Assembly (NCBI GenBank): GCA_964017195.1 | Contig: OZ024896.1 | Span: 30,652,430 to 30,716,429 of the forward strand | DNA: 64,000 nt | Direction of reading: 5' to 3' | Origin: Siderastrea radians | Lineage: Eukaryota; Cnidaria; Anthozoa; Scleractinia; Rhizangiidae | Shown here: in pieces, positions 56,501 through 62,384 of the stretch | Numbering within the stretch: position 1 is the first letter of the stretch | How the letters are laid out: the number at the start of each line of letters is the position of its first letter | Program-made: the position numbers and the translations under genes | The notes under the pieces: model-generated | The model's input: only the letters and a program-made list of their open reading frames with translations | What the model was told of the DNA's origin: nothing | Databases searched by the model: none

Positions 56501-58152
56501 CATCCCAGACAACCTAAGTTTTGAAATTTTGCAGAGAGGGGGATGGGAAAACAAGCCCCTGTGCCCTTATCTCGTCAGCCTCCTGTTTCTAAATGTCCTG
56601 TTTCTGCCCCTGAACCCTGTGTTTTGTGCCATTGTTTGCCTCATTTTCAACGTGGTGTCATGACAGTGAAACCTTCGACTGACCATGGTTCTGATTGGTT
56701 ACTTTCTACTGACCATGGTTCTGATTAGTTACTTTCTACTGACCGTGGTTCTGATTGGTTACTTTCTACTGACCATGGTTCTGATTGGTTACTTTCTACT
56801 GACCGTGGTTCTGATTGGTTACTTTCTACTGACCGTGGTTCTGATTGGTTACTTTCTACTGACCATGGTTCTGATTAGTTACTTTCTACTGACCGTGGTT
56901 CTGATTGGTTACTTTCTACTGACCATGGTTCTGATTGGTTACTTTCTACTGACCGTGGTTCTGATTGGTTACTTTCTACTGACCGTGGTTCTGATTGGTT
57001 ACTTTCTACTGACCATGGTTCTGATTAGTTACTTTCTACTGACTGTGGTTCTGATTGGTTACTTTTGATTGGTAACAGGATGTGTCCTCTTGATTGATAA
57101 GGGCATGTTGCACAAGTTATTGAGCTAAACAAATGCAAAAGCAGCCAAGCATACATGAACAATAAAAACTTATCTATCAGGTTTCAAAATACATTTTCTT
57201 TGATTATGCTTTCTAGGAAGCATTATCCGCTGCATGCGTCGCCTGGAGGAACTCTTGAGGCAAATGTGTCAAGCTTCCAAAGCCATTGGAAACACAGAGC
57301 TGGAAAATAAATTTGCAGAAGGTGATTTTATTCGACAATTTTTAATTACTCTATAGGAGAGCTGAGAAAGAAAGGGAATTCAAGAGCATAACATCCAATT
57401 CTGCGATGGACTAGCATCCCATCTGGGGAGGAGTAGTAATTCTTATAACACTTATCATGCTACAGAAATCAGATAAAGATGCTATGTTATGCGGACTCCT
57501 TCTCGTACATGAAATTCTTCTAGAACACCAGAGATAGCCGGGTGATTTTCTCCAAGAAAGAAACAGCCATGCTATTTTTTGGCATTTGTTCCAAGACATG
57601 AGAGACAAACTTGAAAAATCAACTATAATGAAGAAACAGCAGAGAAAAAAACGACTAGAGCATTGGTTTTCCTGATATTTCAGACAGTCAAGCCGTCCTT
57701 TAAATCCCCCTGAAGAAGGACGGGTCCGAGATATCGGGAAAACAATTTCTCTCGTTTTTTCTTTGCTGTTTGTTTTCATTGGAGTTGGTTCTGATTACTT
57801 TGAAACAGCAGAGTTTGGATTGTGGTCATTCCAGTGGAACTTTGAAAAAATTGGTCCAATTGTTAGCAATCCATAGCCATCGATAGCAAAAGACACTCAT
57901 TTATAGCTTCAGAAAATTTGAAGAGTAATTTTGAACAAAACTGAACCATAATGTGTGGGTTTCCGTTGATTGTAATGTCTTTTTAAACATAGCTGGCGAC
58001 TTAGCCCCTTTAAGCTCTTTCTAGCCACCAAGCTCATGAAGAATTTGACTTACTTTGTGGAATTCCTTTTCCTCAATCTCTTTTATGTCTGCGTTCAAGG
58101 TATCATCAAAATCAAGAGAGATATTGTATTTGCTGCCAGCTTGTACCTCTGA
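16703..58152 (+). CDS. MTREX: Exosome RNA helicase MTR4 (whole gene, 31 coding exons)
   Basis: This is the ATP-dependent 3'-5' RNA helicase that feeds RNA to the nuclear exosome within TRAMP, NEXT and PAXT-type complexes. The 31 exons sum to 3069 nt and 1022 residues, every intron is GT-AG and every phase fits. Seen in order: conserved N-terminus [16 protein letters not shown]; Walker A AHTSAGKT (142-149); DEIH box (233-236); SAT (264-266); motif IV region [11 protein letters not shown]; motif [12 protein letters not shown]; motif [12 protein letters not shown] (499-508); arch with a KOW segment around residues 635-660; and a C-terminal helical domain ending in AASLYL, as in animal MTR4. The ATG is chosen because the N-terminus matches other animal MTR4 proteins and lies in a GAAACATGG context. 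Introns are filled with mobile elements, but no exon is damaged. The gene is divergent from sulfotransferase B. Confidence 0.97.
16987..19067. mobile_element. TA-flanked inverted-repeat element in MTR4 intron 1
   Basis: The left end CCGTGTGGCATAAAAGTTTA matches the reverse complement of the right end (CCATGTGGCATGAAAATTTT). TA lies at 16985-16986 and 19068-19069. The ends and target suggest a mariner-like non-autonomous element. No transposase frame. It is interrupted by the element at 17443-18945. Confidence 0.65.
17443..18945. mobile_element. Element with GTGACCGTGAACGGG ends and dense CCGTTA words
   Basis: Inverted ends GTGACCGTGAACGGGAAAAC at 17443 and in complement ending at 18945 are flanked by AAAT on both sides. 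The subterminal parts (about 17480-17760 and 18700-18930) are packed with CCGTTA/TAACGG words: at least nine on the left and at least seven on the right counting both strands. The middle is ordinary AT-rich sequence with no coding frame. Confidence 0.75.
19510..19576 (+). CDS. MTREX: MTR4 exon 2
   Basis: Residues 72-94, [19 protein letters not shown] and THE, matching the conserved linker before the helicase core. Donor GAG|gtaagt. Confidence 0.95.
20059..20403. mobile_element. Older hAT-like MITE (TAGGGCTGCAA family) in intron 2
   Basis: Same family as 26208-26562, sharing the GATACGATACA...GATGCATCAGTGTATC layout. Ends are TAGGACTG and CAACCCTA. The flanking 8-base sequences agree at six positions (agagaggg and agagaatg). 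Confidence 0.65.
20516..20578 (+). CDS. MTREX: MTR4 exon 3
   Basis: 21 codons, residues 95-115, [20 protein letters not shown]. Leads into the helicase core. Confidence 0.94.
20700..20812 (+). CDS. MTREX: MTR4 exon 4 (Walker A)
   Basis: Residues 116-153. Contains FQKES (Q-motif region) and the ATP-binding AHTSAGKT. Splits the Glu 153 codon. Confidence 0.96.
20976..21250 (+). mobile_element. tRNA-derived SINE in intron 4
   Basis: An A-box-like TAGTGGTTAGTG near 20992 and a B-box-like GGTTTGAGGCC near 21029 mark a pol III promoter. The body holds the typical gttgtttccttagacaagca, aaatggatacc and caatggaccagcatcccat segments and ends in (TACC)n. Related 3' parts lie at about 51062-51160 and 57395-57435. 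Confidence 0.75.
21903..21963 (+). CDS. MTREX: MTR4 exon 5
   Basis: Residues to 173, [20 protein letters not shown], helicase motif Ia region. Confidence 0.96.
22643..23359. mobile_element. MITE inserted in the Penelope-like nuclease region
   Basis: Imperfect inverted ends (AGGGAGGCTCTGG and AGGGTGGCATTGG) are flanked by TTATA (22638-22642, 23360-23364). It splits the Penelope C-terminus after VKEAIHI. Removing it with one TTATA restores the reading seen in the + strand copy at about 24850-24900. The interior is rich in AAAACCG words. Confidence 0.7.
23543..23643. mobile_element. 101-base hAT-like MITE in the Penelope-like element
   Basis: Ends CAGGGCTCGAG and TGGCTAGCCCTG are flanked by a 7-base direct repeat GCATCGC that overlaps the terminal bases. 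It lies within the nuclease reading between GRA and MQDRMKEHD. Excision with one repeat copy rejoins the frame. Confidence 0.7.
25060..25115 (+). ncRNA. Hammerhead-like core in the Penelope-like 3' tail
   Basis: CTGATGA, a short stem GACT/AGTC, then GAAAC occur in hammerhead order at about 25072-25107. The same arrangement lies on the - strand at about 22380-22425. Penelope-like elements are known to carry hammerhead motifs in their terminal repeats. Here one extra A sits before stem II, and the cleavage-site strand could not be placed, so activity is doubtful. Confidence 0.35.
25829..25942 (+). CDS. MTREX: MTR4 exon 6
   Basis: 38 codons to residue 211, including [20 protein letters not shown] and TGDVTINP (motif Ib region). 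Confidence 0.97.
26208..26562. mobile_element. hAT-like MITE in intron 6
   Basis: Inverted ends TAGGGCTGCAATACA and TGTATCATTGCAGCCCTA are flanked by 8-base sequences that differ at one position (tttttaac, tttttgac). The 8-base duplication and end sequence fit the hAT superfamily. No coding frame. Confidence 0.85.
26796..26828 (+). CDS. MTREX: MTR4 exon 7 (33 nt)
   Basis: Very short exon, [11 protein letters not shown], residues 212-222. Its sequence is conserved in animal MTR4 and it is bounded by ttcag and gtaag. Confidence 0.95.
27136..27193 (+). CDS. MTREX: MTR4 exon 8 (DEIH box)
   Basis: Residues 223-241, [18 protein letters not shown], with the catalytic DEIH at 233-236. Confidence 0.97.
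27297..28026 (+). pseudogene. Decayed Crypton-like tyrosine recombinase in intron 8
   Basis: Pieces in changing frames resemble the tyrosine-recombinase (DUF3504/Crypton-type) proteins of animals. These are [11 protein letters not shown] and [19 protein letters not shown], then after a frameshift [11 protein letters not shown]-terminal part follows with [20 protein letters not shown] and [18 protein letters not shown] (the H-x-x-R and final Tyr region). A tail with [20 protein letters not shown] ends it. Most of the middle catalytic part is missing and stops interrupt it, so it cannot make an enzyme. The assignment is from motif memory. Confidence 0.65.
28300..28434. repeat. Palindromic MITE, CTTATTAACCGAGC ends
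   Basis: 135 bases. The arms (CTTATTAACCGAGC... and its complement ending at 28434) are nearly identical, with a short middle near 28360. No coding content. Confidence 0.8.
28705..29300. mobile_element. Second pogo-like element, inverted relative to 2870-4118
   Basis: Shares internal blocks in reverse orientation with the element in copy A and has degraded TAGTGGAAT.../...GGGATTCTTCTGTA ends. It ends about 80 bases before exon 9. Confidence 0.65.
29382..29506 (+). CDS. MTREX: MTR4 exon 9 (SAT motif)
   Basis: Residues 242-283: [20 protein letters not shown] then [18 protein letters not shown] couples ATP hydrolysis to unwinding. Confidence 0.97.
30173..30311. mobile_element. Short copy of the CCCTTTNAGCCC TTAA family, intron 9
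   Basis: Starts CCCTTTAAGCCCC and is flanked by TTAA (30169-30172, 30312-30315). It shares gagaataaagaaagtaatca and gtcttgat blocks with 41637-41841 but is internally shortened. Confidence 0.6.
30559..30657 (+). CDS. MTREX: MTR4 exon 10
   Basis: 33 codons, [20 protein letters not shown] then [13 protein letters not shown]. Confidence 0.96.
30789..30888 (+). CDS. MTREX: MTR4 exon 11
   Basis: [19 protein letters not shown] then a basic loop [11 protein letters not shown], residues 317-349. Loop length is close to the human protein. Confidence 0.94.
32662..33865. mobile_element. TA-flanked element with CCGTATTTACCCGCGTATA ends, intron 11
   Basis: About 30 bases of near-perfect inverted ends (CCGTATTTACCCGCGTATAG...) are flanked by TA. 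It contains a (CTT)n tract near 32850 and no transposase. Matching arms outside it (gtcacacatgcgcttagactc near 32569 and its near complement near 33906) show it sits inside an older inverted-repeat element. Confidence 0.75.
34396..34609. mobile_element. hAT-like MITE with exact 8-base duplication, intron 11
   Basis: Ends CAGGCCTCGAAATTT and AAATTTCAAGACCTG are flanked by CTCTCCAT on both sides (34388-34395, 34610-34617). 214 bases, no coding frame. It ends 126 bases before exon 12. Confidence 0.9.
34736..34867 (+). CDS. MTREX: MTR4 exon 12
   Basis: Start of the second RecA domain: [20 protein letters not shown], with [15 protein letters not shown]. Motif IV region. Confidence 0.97.
35580..35659 (+). 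CDS. MTREX: MTR4 exon 13
   Basis: [20 protein letters not shown] and DKALPQ, residues 394-420. Confidence 0.96.
36340..36450 (+). CDS. MTREX: MTR4 exon 14
   Basis: 37 codons, [20 protein letters not shown] then [23 protein letters not shown] is the conserved core of this region. Confidence 0.97.
36586..36687 (+). CDS. MTREX: MTR4 exon 15 (motif V)
   Basis: [20 protein letters not shown] then [14 protein letters not shown], residues 458-491. Confidence 0.97.
37896..38021 (+). CDS. MTREX: MTR4 exon 16 (motif VI)
   Basis: 42 codons, [20 protein letters not shown] then [20 protein letters not shown]. Contains the arginine-finger motif. Confidence 0.97.
38825..38975 (+). CDS. MTREX: MTR4 exon 17
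   Basis: [20 protein letters not shown] and [20 protein letters not shown], the winged-helix part before the arch. Confidence 0.97.
39391..41068. mobile_element. 1.7 kb element with CAGGGTTCAAAATA ends in intron 17
   Basis: Inverted ends CAGGGTTCAAAATA and TATTTTGAACCCTG are flanked by CTTTT on both sides. It also contains inverted CAGCCGGCT segments near each end and a decayed Penelope-like reverse transcriptase (40340-40930). It stops 20 bases before the first base of exon 18, so exon 18's pyrimidine tract directly abuts it. Confidence 0.7.
40340..40930 (+). pseudogene. Penelope-like reverse transcriptase fragment in intron 17
   Basis: [20 protein letters not shown] is the catalytic (Y)IDD region with Ser in place of Tyr. 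It is followed by [10 protein letters not shown] and, after frameshifts, by [32 protein letters not shown] and [13 protein letters not shown]. This order is that of Penelope-like RTs. Several stops and frameshifts make it non-functional. Confidence 0.75.
41089..41201 (+). CDS. MTREX: MTR4 exon 18
   Basis: Start of the arch: [20 protein letters not shown] then [22 protein letters not shown] and YYKIRQQL are conserved. Confidence 0.96.
41221..41622. mobile_element. TTAA-flanked MITE, intron 18
   Basis: Inverted arms (ATTTCCGCTCAAAGTTCGAG with its near complement before 41622) of more than 60 bases are flanked by TTAA (41217-41220, 41623-41626). It starts 20 bases after exon 18. Confidence 0.75.
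41637..41841. mobile_element. TTAA-flanked MITE, CCCTTTCAGCCC family, intron 18
   Basis: Starts CCCTTTCAGCCCTAA and ends TTGGGGCTTAAAGGG, flanked by TTAA (41633-41636, 41842-41845). Only ten bases separate it from the previous element's right TTAA. Other copies: 30173-30311 and about 58705-58903. Confidence 0.8.
42193..42633. mobile_element. Mutator-like foldback element with 9-base duplication, intron 18
   Basis: Arms of about 170 bases from TAGCCTGTTCCAGGCTCTCG, nearly identical in inverted orientation, surround a short CG-rich middle (42375-42450). The 9-base sequence CCTGACTCC flanks both sides (42184-42192, 42634-42642). Long inverted ends with 9-base duplication fit Mutator-like elements. 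No transposase. Confidence 0.85.
42803..44401. mobile_element. 1.6 kb element with GTGTGGTTCCAGAAAATATC ends, intron 18
   Basis: Inverted ends of about 27 bases, then G-rich tracts at both ends, and AAT flanks on each side at most. It ends 24 bases before exon 19. A lone related end lies at about 59110-59280. No recognisable coding frame. Confidence 0.7.
44426..44485 (+). CDS. MTREX: MTR4 exon 19
   Basis: 20 codons, [20 protein letters not shown]. Enters the KOW part of the arch. Confidence 0.96.
44611..44679 (+). CDS. MTREX: MTR4 exon 20
   Basis: 23 codons, [20 protein letters not shown] then NQK. FGWGVV is the KOW core. Confidence 0.97.
44721..44855. repeat. Inverted repeat 1 in intron 20
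   Basis: GTACGACGCTAAATTTTG at the left pairs with CAAAATTTAGCGTTGTAC at the right, with further pairing inward. About 135 bases. Confidence 0.7.
44893..45008. repeat. Inverted repeat 2 in intron 20
   Basis: The left arm with ccttggaaatttgatgttca and the right arm with gaacatcaaatttccttggg pair, plus flanking GATAGG/CCTATC. It lies 37 bases after the first inverted repeat. Confidence 0.7.
45048..45322 (+). repeat. Tandem duplication, two units of about 137 bases, intron 20
   Basis: The word gaa(c/t)tggtgccca opens both units (45050, 45187), and ccaggcactgtcatact closes both. The units differ by several substitutions and a C/A-rich expansion. Confidence 0.75.
45746..45870 (+). repeat. Exon-like dispersed repeat fragment in intron 20
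   Basis: An acceptor-like ctgctcag precedes a 38-codon open stretch that ends at a poor donor-like GTGATA, with phases that would fit between exons 20 and 21. MTR4 has no room for it, since exons 20 and 21 already join as in human. GGGTTCAAACC near 45841 resembles a pol III B box, so a SINE remnant is likelier. Confidence 0.4.
46283..46411 (+). CDS. MTREX: MTR4 exon 21
   Basis: 43 codons, [20 protein letters not shown] then a linker ending DEKGEMQ, residues 665-707. Confidence 0.96.
46596..46815 (+). repeat. Minisatellite of TTGTGTTGCATTC-type words, intron 21
   Basis: About 220 bases built of short variable TGTTG, TTGCATT and CCATTG words with no A-rich interruption. It opens long frames on both strands that are only low-complexity sequence. 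Confidence 0.8.
47217..47335 (+). repeat. Compound microsatellite (ATCC/ACCC/GTGC/GTTC)
   Basis: Successive tracts of CATC, CACC, GTGC and GTTC tetramers. On the - strand it lies directly downstream of a tRNA-like A box, so it may be the expanded tail of a SINE. Confidence 0.85.
47336..47385 (-). mobile_element. tRNA-like A-box remnant (SINE 5' part)
   Basis: On the - strand, AGTAGCTCAGTGGTTAGAGC followed by ATCCGACTGG is a tRNA D-arm with A box. No acceptor stem or T-arm follows, so it is a SINE or tRNA remnant rather than a tRNA gene. Confidence 0.6.
47525..47635 (+). CDS. MTREX: MTR4 exon 22
   Basis: 37 codons, [20 protein letters not shown] then [17 protein letters not shown], in the arch. 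Confidence 0.97.
48181..48273 (+). CDS. MTREX: MTR4 exon 23
   Basis: 31 codons, [20 protein letters not shown] then [16 protein letters not shown] and LLDPI are conserved. Confidence 0.97.
48495..48682. repeat. Palindromic MITE-like repeat, intron 23
   Basis: Arms with gtcaaaatgatttcaaact/aaatcattttgacct and ACACATGT.../...ACATGTGT ends pair around a spacer near 48590. Confidence 0.75.
48870..48965 (+). CDS. MTREX: MTR4 exon 24
   Basis: 32 codons, [20 protein letters not shown] then [12 protein letters not shown], the end of the arch. Confidence 0.96.
49323..50914. mobile_element. 1.6 kb TTAA-family element at the centre of the MITE
   Basis: Ends GGACGGTGCCTCC and GGAGG-like complement (right end ...GACACCGCC) match the 4490-7598 family, including its subterminal TTTTTGGATT(C/T)TAATA segment. 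It is flanked by TTAA on the left (49319-49322) and TTGA on the right (50915-50918). The intact MITE at 55966 has TTAA at the same central place. It also has inner inverted segments (aacgatgttctcacaacttgcaa at about 49591 and in complement about 50674). Confidence 0.8.
49712..49755 (+). other. First-exon-like segment inside the TTAA element
   Basis: ATGGCGGCCAGAGGCGGCGG opens [14 protein letters not shown] and reaches a donor TTTAG|gtaatt. The local base composition is CG-rich, unlike the rest of the element. It looks like the start of a host gene's first exon with its donor, but the source gene is not recognised. Confidence 0.35.
51899..51996 (+). CDS. MTREX: MTR4 exon 25
   Basis: [20 protein letters not shown] then [13 protein letters not shown], residues 808-839. 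Confidence 0.97.
52890..53045. repeat. Single-arm relative of hairpin 1, intron 25
   Basis: Matches 13830-13945: tcggtgtgggagtgaaacac, gatttatcaactgagttgat, aattggccaccgtaaagaga, then GAGCGTTAGCCCTTTGTCAG. No inverted partner nearby. Confidence 0.7.
53556..53621 (+). CDS. MTREX: MTR4 exon 26
   Basis: [20 protein letters not shown] then S, start of the C-terminal helical domain. Confidence 0.97.
53669..54085. repeat. Palindromic MITE with YY1-like sites, intron 26
   Basis: Arms of about 190 bases from AAGAACCTCCACTGT, with near-identical inverted sequence. Each arm holds a CGCCGCCATTTTGAAT or ATTCAAAATGGCGGCG segment near the centre (53820, 53928). Confidence 0.8.
54466..54571 (+). CDS. MTREX: MTR4 exon 27
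   Basis: [20 protein letters not shown] then [23 protein letters not shown] is conserved. Confidence 0.97.
54700..54990 (+). repeat. Three tandem units of a pogo-element subrepeat, intron 27
   Basis: Units of about 104-109 bases start with AGTA(C/A)T(G/T)CTCAGT-type words at about 54702, 54806 and 54915 and share ctttcatttgaatggtca. The same unit occurs inside 2870-4118 and 28705-29300. Confidence 0.75.
55098..55154 (+). CDS. MTREX: MTR4 exon 28
   Basis: 19 codons, [19 protein letters not shown]. Confidence 0.97.
55270..55432 (+). CDS. MTREX: MTR4 exon 29
   Basis: [20 protein letters not shown], then [20 protein letters not shown], then [11 protein letters not shown]-terminal helical bundle. 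Confidence 0.97.
55966..56254. mobile_element. PIF/Harbinger-like MITE, intact, intron 29
   Basis: Inverted ends AGGCCGATTTACACGGTACG with complement ending CGCCCT are flanked by TAA on each side (55963-55965, 56255-56257). The 3-base TWA duplication fits PIF/Harbinger. The centre is gttttaaaacatgttttaaaa and keeps an unoccupied TTAA. Confidence 0.8.
56676..57065 (+). repeat. 30-base minisatellite, 13 units with higher-order pattern, intron 29
   Basis: The unit is about ctgattggttactttctact plus gacc(a/g)tggtt. Three variants occur in the order A B C A C C B C A C C B C', so a five-unit (150-base) block is repeated. Each full unit carries GATTGG, an inverted CCAAT box, except the B variant (GATTAG). 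Because 30 is a multiple of three it opens a long hydrophobic frame ([10 protein letters not shown] repeats), which is not a gene. Confidence 0.9.
57217..57321 (+). CDS. MTREX: MTR4 exon 30
   Basis: [20 protein letters not shown] then [14 protein letters not shown], as in animal MTR4. Confidence 0.97.
58100..58152 (+). CDS. MTREX: MTR4 exon 31 (last)
   Basis: [16 protein letters not shown] and TGA stop. The ending AASLYL equals the human C-terminus. Confidence 0.96.
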
Positions 58153-60780
58153 GATGTGGAAGTTTATGTGGACTCACCTACACTCAGGTCAACCGAGGAG
58201 CTTCAGACAGACATGTCAAGCTGCTCCCTGCTGTTCTTCAGTCCTTTGTTTCATCTCCATCAGGGACCAAAACAAGTAACAGACCAAGGAGGGTATTATA
58301 CAGTATTGTGCAGTATTGTATAGTGACCATCCTCAAGCAACAGACCAAGTAGGTTAATATGCAGTTTTGTACAGTATTGTGCAAGGTTGTACATAGTATT
58401 GTACAGTGACCATCCTCACTGAGGATGGTCACTGTACAATACTATGTACAACAGAATTTGCGGGTTGTCGTGTAAAGGTGGTTGTTATTGGGCAAACATG
58501 AATTTTGACTCGCTAGAAAATAGGCAAGGCTAGCACTGTTTTCAACTTGGAGACAGATAAAACTCAGTCTTTGCTAGACATTTCCCCAAATTTGTTTGTT
58601 TGTATTTTTTTCGTTTGGCTTTTACAAATGCTTCGTAGCTCTTGAAAGTGATCCCAGACATGCACCAGTTGTCTTGGGTGGGGAGGGCAAGGGTATTAAA
58701 TGGAAGTGCTTGTATCTAACTTCTCCTTACCCGGGTCCTTACAATATCTTTCTATGAGGTAATGAGAATGTAGGAAATGGTCACCAAAGATGGAATGTCT
58801 TGATGTTTAAACAAATTCTCCCAACTTGTACCATAAGAAATATATGAAGGTCATTAAGGAGAATATGCATATTTATTTTGGGGCTCAGTTGAAGGTTAAC
58901 AGAAGTTTGCATTCTTTAGAACTGTTGATTGACAGCACATCGAAATCATAAGAAGGCAAAATTTAAAAAAAAGATTTAATATTCAACTTACAGTCATATT
59001 TGAAAAGCCTGGTTTTGATTTTAATGCTAATTTGCAAACAAGTTTGAAATTTGGCCTAATGCTAATTTTAAGACTGCCGTTTCAATATCTGGGAATTAAA
59101 TATTCTGTGTCGTACCAGAAAATATCCCACCCCGTGGATGGTCATTGGAAATCCTGAGGGATGAGGGATCTCAAAAGCCAAAATTTTTAAAGGAAATTAT
59201 GAAGCTAAACCAGAATTTCCTAAGGGGTGTGGGGGGGGGGGGGACTCAAACTGAAAAACTATCCTTGGCGGGGATGTGATTGAGATTTGTTGAAACATAC
59301 AAGTTGCAAGCCTTGTTCTCCTTCTTTCTCTGCTTCCCAGTGAGTCAAAATTCAAGTAAAACGGCCAAACTAAGCCTCAGATCAACACAAAACACTGAGC
59401 AACATAGTAAAATATGATGTAAATATATATTTTGAGGGCTTTTATTTTAATTTGTCCTTGGACCTAATCTAATTTATCAACTGACAAACCAATAGAAGAT
59501 TGTATGCCTGTGCCAAGACGGTCACAAGTGATTGATTTGTTAATTTTTGTTAGTTGAGGGTGATTTTGGTGCGTGAGATCGCGTTTTTGTACCTACATGT
59601 ATCTCTATGCTGCATATTTGGTTTGGAATTTTTTGTTTAGTTTACCTGGCAACTTAGCAACGGAACAAAATTAGCATTGTTGATTCAATCGGTTAATCGG
59701 GAACAACACAAGACGTTTTGACACTCCTCGAGGTAATGCAAATTAATGAGTTGGCTGAAAATGTTGGATTGACAAAAAGGCAAAGAGAAACTGCAATTAT
59801 GTCAAAGTCTCCAAAATGGTAGCAGCTTGATAAAAAAGTAATCAATATGCAATATTGTAACCTTGGCGAAAACAGGTCTGTCTGTATTCTACGTTTTAAG
59901 CAATTCTGAGAGGGGAAAACTTTCACTGAACATCATCACTTGTGACTAGCTTGCACAAACTCCAAGCGGGGGGCACCCAACGATAAAGTTTAAGCAAAAT
60001 ATATGAAATTTTAGGGCTTTTTTGAAAGGCATATTTCTTTAATTTGTGTCTGACAAAATACAGATTGATCTGTTTGGATTCTTTAAAAGTAAGTGATATT
60101 TGGCAAGAGAAAACTCTAGTTTTTCACTGCAATTGATACAGAATTTCCCAGGTGATTTAGGTCTTCCAAAGAGATGCTCTGCCAAAAGGAAAAATTGGGT
60201 GCCCCATGGCTAAATGACGCTAGCACTGAATGCTCGTTTTATTCCGTAAATTTCTCTGTGGTTAAGTTAAAAACCCAAGATCAACTTTTTCTCACATTTG
60301 TTTGTATCCTGCTAAGCAAACAATACCATAAAATCGTTTTCTGGCAAGATAGATGACTGCAGCCGTCCGATTGATTTGGACAGAATAAGCATTTTTCCGC
60401 ATTTTGTCTTTAAATTCCAATTGAGAAACTATTTTGTGGACAGACTGACTTGATTATTGCTCAGCACACATCATATCATTAGTTGATTATGGGTTTTTGA
60501 AATAACGTGTGTGTGACAGATTTCTTATTTGGCATTATTCTTATCTACAATATATGACATTCAGATGCAAACAGGCGGGAGGGTTTTGTCAACTTTCCTT
60601 GTAGTTTATTTTGATAAAGCGGTGAATCAACTGCCCTCTGCCCTTAATGAAAGTAGTGTAAATCTGTCATTTGTTTGAATGTCCTGTAGATTATACATGT
60701 CAAATCAGAAATACTTACAAACACTTAGATCTGAGATGTTCTTAGTTAGAGCGTAGTTATTTACTTATTTCTCAGCTTTA
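58153..60780. other. 3' flank of MTR4, no gene seen
   Basis: No canonical AATAAA was seen in the first 500 bases after the stop. An ATTAAA variant lies near 58693. The stretch holds a 65-base palindrome, a CCCTTT-family MITE fragment (about 58705-58903) and a lone end of the GTGTGGTTCC family (about 59110-59280). Confidence 0.5.
58387..58451. repeat. Perfect 65-base palindrome
   Basis: Two 32-base arms (TTGTACATAGTATTGTACAG... and complement) around a single C at 58419. It lies in a run of cagtattgt(g/a)cagta repeats 3' of MTR4. Confidence 0.9.
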
Positions 60781-60789
60781 TTGCGCAGT

Positions 60790-62277
60790 CATTATCCGGC
60801 AGCCGGTTACGGGTGTTTCAAGGCTTAATACCTGTCCGTTCTAAATTTTCGAAGGGTTTCAACGGTAAGGCTTATTCTAACGTTCGGAAAGTATTCCACA
60901 TTAGTTTAGAATTGCTAAGTGATTCGGAAAAGTGTTTTGGTTATGTAGTTGACGAGTTTTCCGAGCTTGTGCATACCAAAAAATCGCGATGTTTGCGACA
61001 CACTAGACCCGTCAGTCAGAAACGCACAGAATTTAAACAGTGTTCTCATTCAGACGTCCTGGGAGTATTCGAAATTTGTTAAGCATTGCCAAGGGATTCA
61101 AAAGACCAACTTGGTTGTGTAGTTGGCGAATTTTCCGAGATTACACGTACTAGAAAATCGCTATCTTCGCGACACTTGAGAATTATTTGTGGCTAGTTCG
61201 GCCAGTCAGAAACGCACAGAATTTGGACAGAATTGCTCTTTCAAACGTCCTGGGAGTATTCGAAGTGTGTTTAGAATTAACAAGCGATTCAACAGACCAA
61301 TTTGGTTTTGTAGTTGACGAATTTCCTGAGCTTGTGCATAGTAGAAAATCGCTACGTTTGTAACACTTAGAATTATTAAATTTGTGGCTAGACCCGCCAG
61401 TCAGAAACAGAATTTGGACAAATTTTTTCTTGTAAACGTCCTGTGAATATTCCAAGTTTGTTTAGAATTACCAAGCGATTAAAAAGACCAATTTGGTTTT
61501 GTAGTTGGTAAATTTTCCCAGCTTGAACATGCTATAAAAGAGCTAAAATACCATGCTCGAGCTCTGAAAATTCGCCAACCACAAAACCAAATTGGTCTTT
61601 TGGGCCGCTTAGTAATTCTAAACAAACTTCGAATAATCCCAGAACGTTTAAATGAGAAATTATTCCCAACTTCTGTTTCTGACTGGCGGGTATAGCGGCA
61701 AATTAAGTGTTGCGAACATAGCGATTTTCTAGTATGCGCAAGCTCGGAACTTTTGTCAACTAAAAAAAATTGGTCTTATGAATCGCTTAGTAATTCTAAG
61801 CAAACTTCGAATACTCCCAGGACGTTTGACTGAGAAATTCTGTCCAAATTCTGTGTCTCTGACTGGGGGGACTGACCACGTATAATTCAGTGTCGCGAAC
61901 ATATCGATGTTCTAGTTTGTACAAGCTCGGAAAATTCGCCAGCTACATCATAACAAACTTGCTCTTTTGAATCGCTTGGTAATTCTAAAGAAATTTCAGC
62001 GACTCTCAGGAGGTTTGAATGAGAAATTCCGTTTAGCTTCTGTTCGTTTCTGACTGGCGGGTCTCTCCACAAATAATTCTAGTGCCGCAAACATTGCGAT
62101 TTTCTAGTATGCACAAGCTCGGAAAACTCGTCAACTACAAAACCAAGATACTTTTCTAAATCGCCTGTCAATTTTAAACAAATATCGAATACTTTCAGAA
62201 CGCTAGAATAAGCCTTTCCGTCGAAATCCTTCAAAAATTTCGGACTCCCGGGTATTTAGTCTTAAAACTACCGTATC
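60790..62277. mobile_element. Foldback element 1: inverted arrays of a repeat of about 185 bases
   Basis: About 3.5 direct copies of a 174-191-base unit (key words gaattaccaagcgattc, gttttgtagttgacgaattt, tagaaaatcgc, cagtcagaaacgcacag) run to about 61545. The same array then follows in inverted orientation. Arms of about 740 bases made of tandem units are the build of foldback/Galileo-type transposons. No transposase. Confidence 0.8.
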
Positions 62278-62384
62278 CAGCTAATTGCAAAAAATATGTT
62301 GTATTTTATTGGTCTAAAAAGTGAATAAAACTGAAAAAAGTACTTACAGTGGTACGGTCTTTGAACTGGAATAAAGCAATTCGC

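Noticed and set aside
56685..57068. 127-residue frame of [10 protein letters not shown] repeats
   Set aside because: Created by a 30-base minisatellite whose unit is a multiple of three; no start context, and inside an intron.
60813..61082. 89-residue frame and similar ones in the right-edge arrays
   Set aside because: The repeat period (174-191) is not a fixed multiple of three, so frames are not kept between units.
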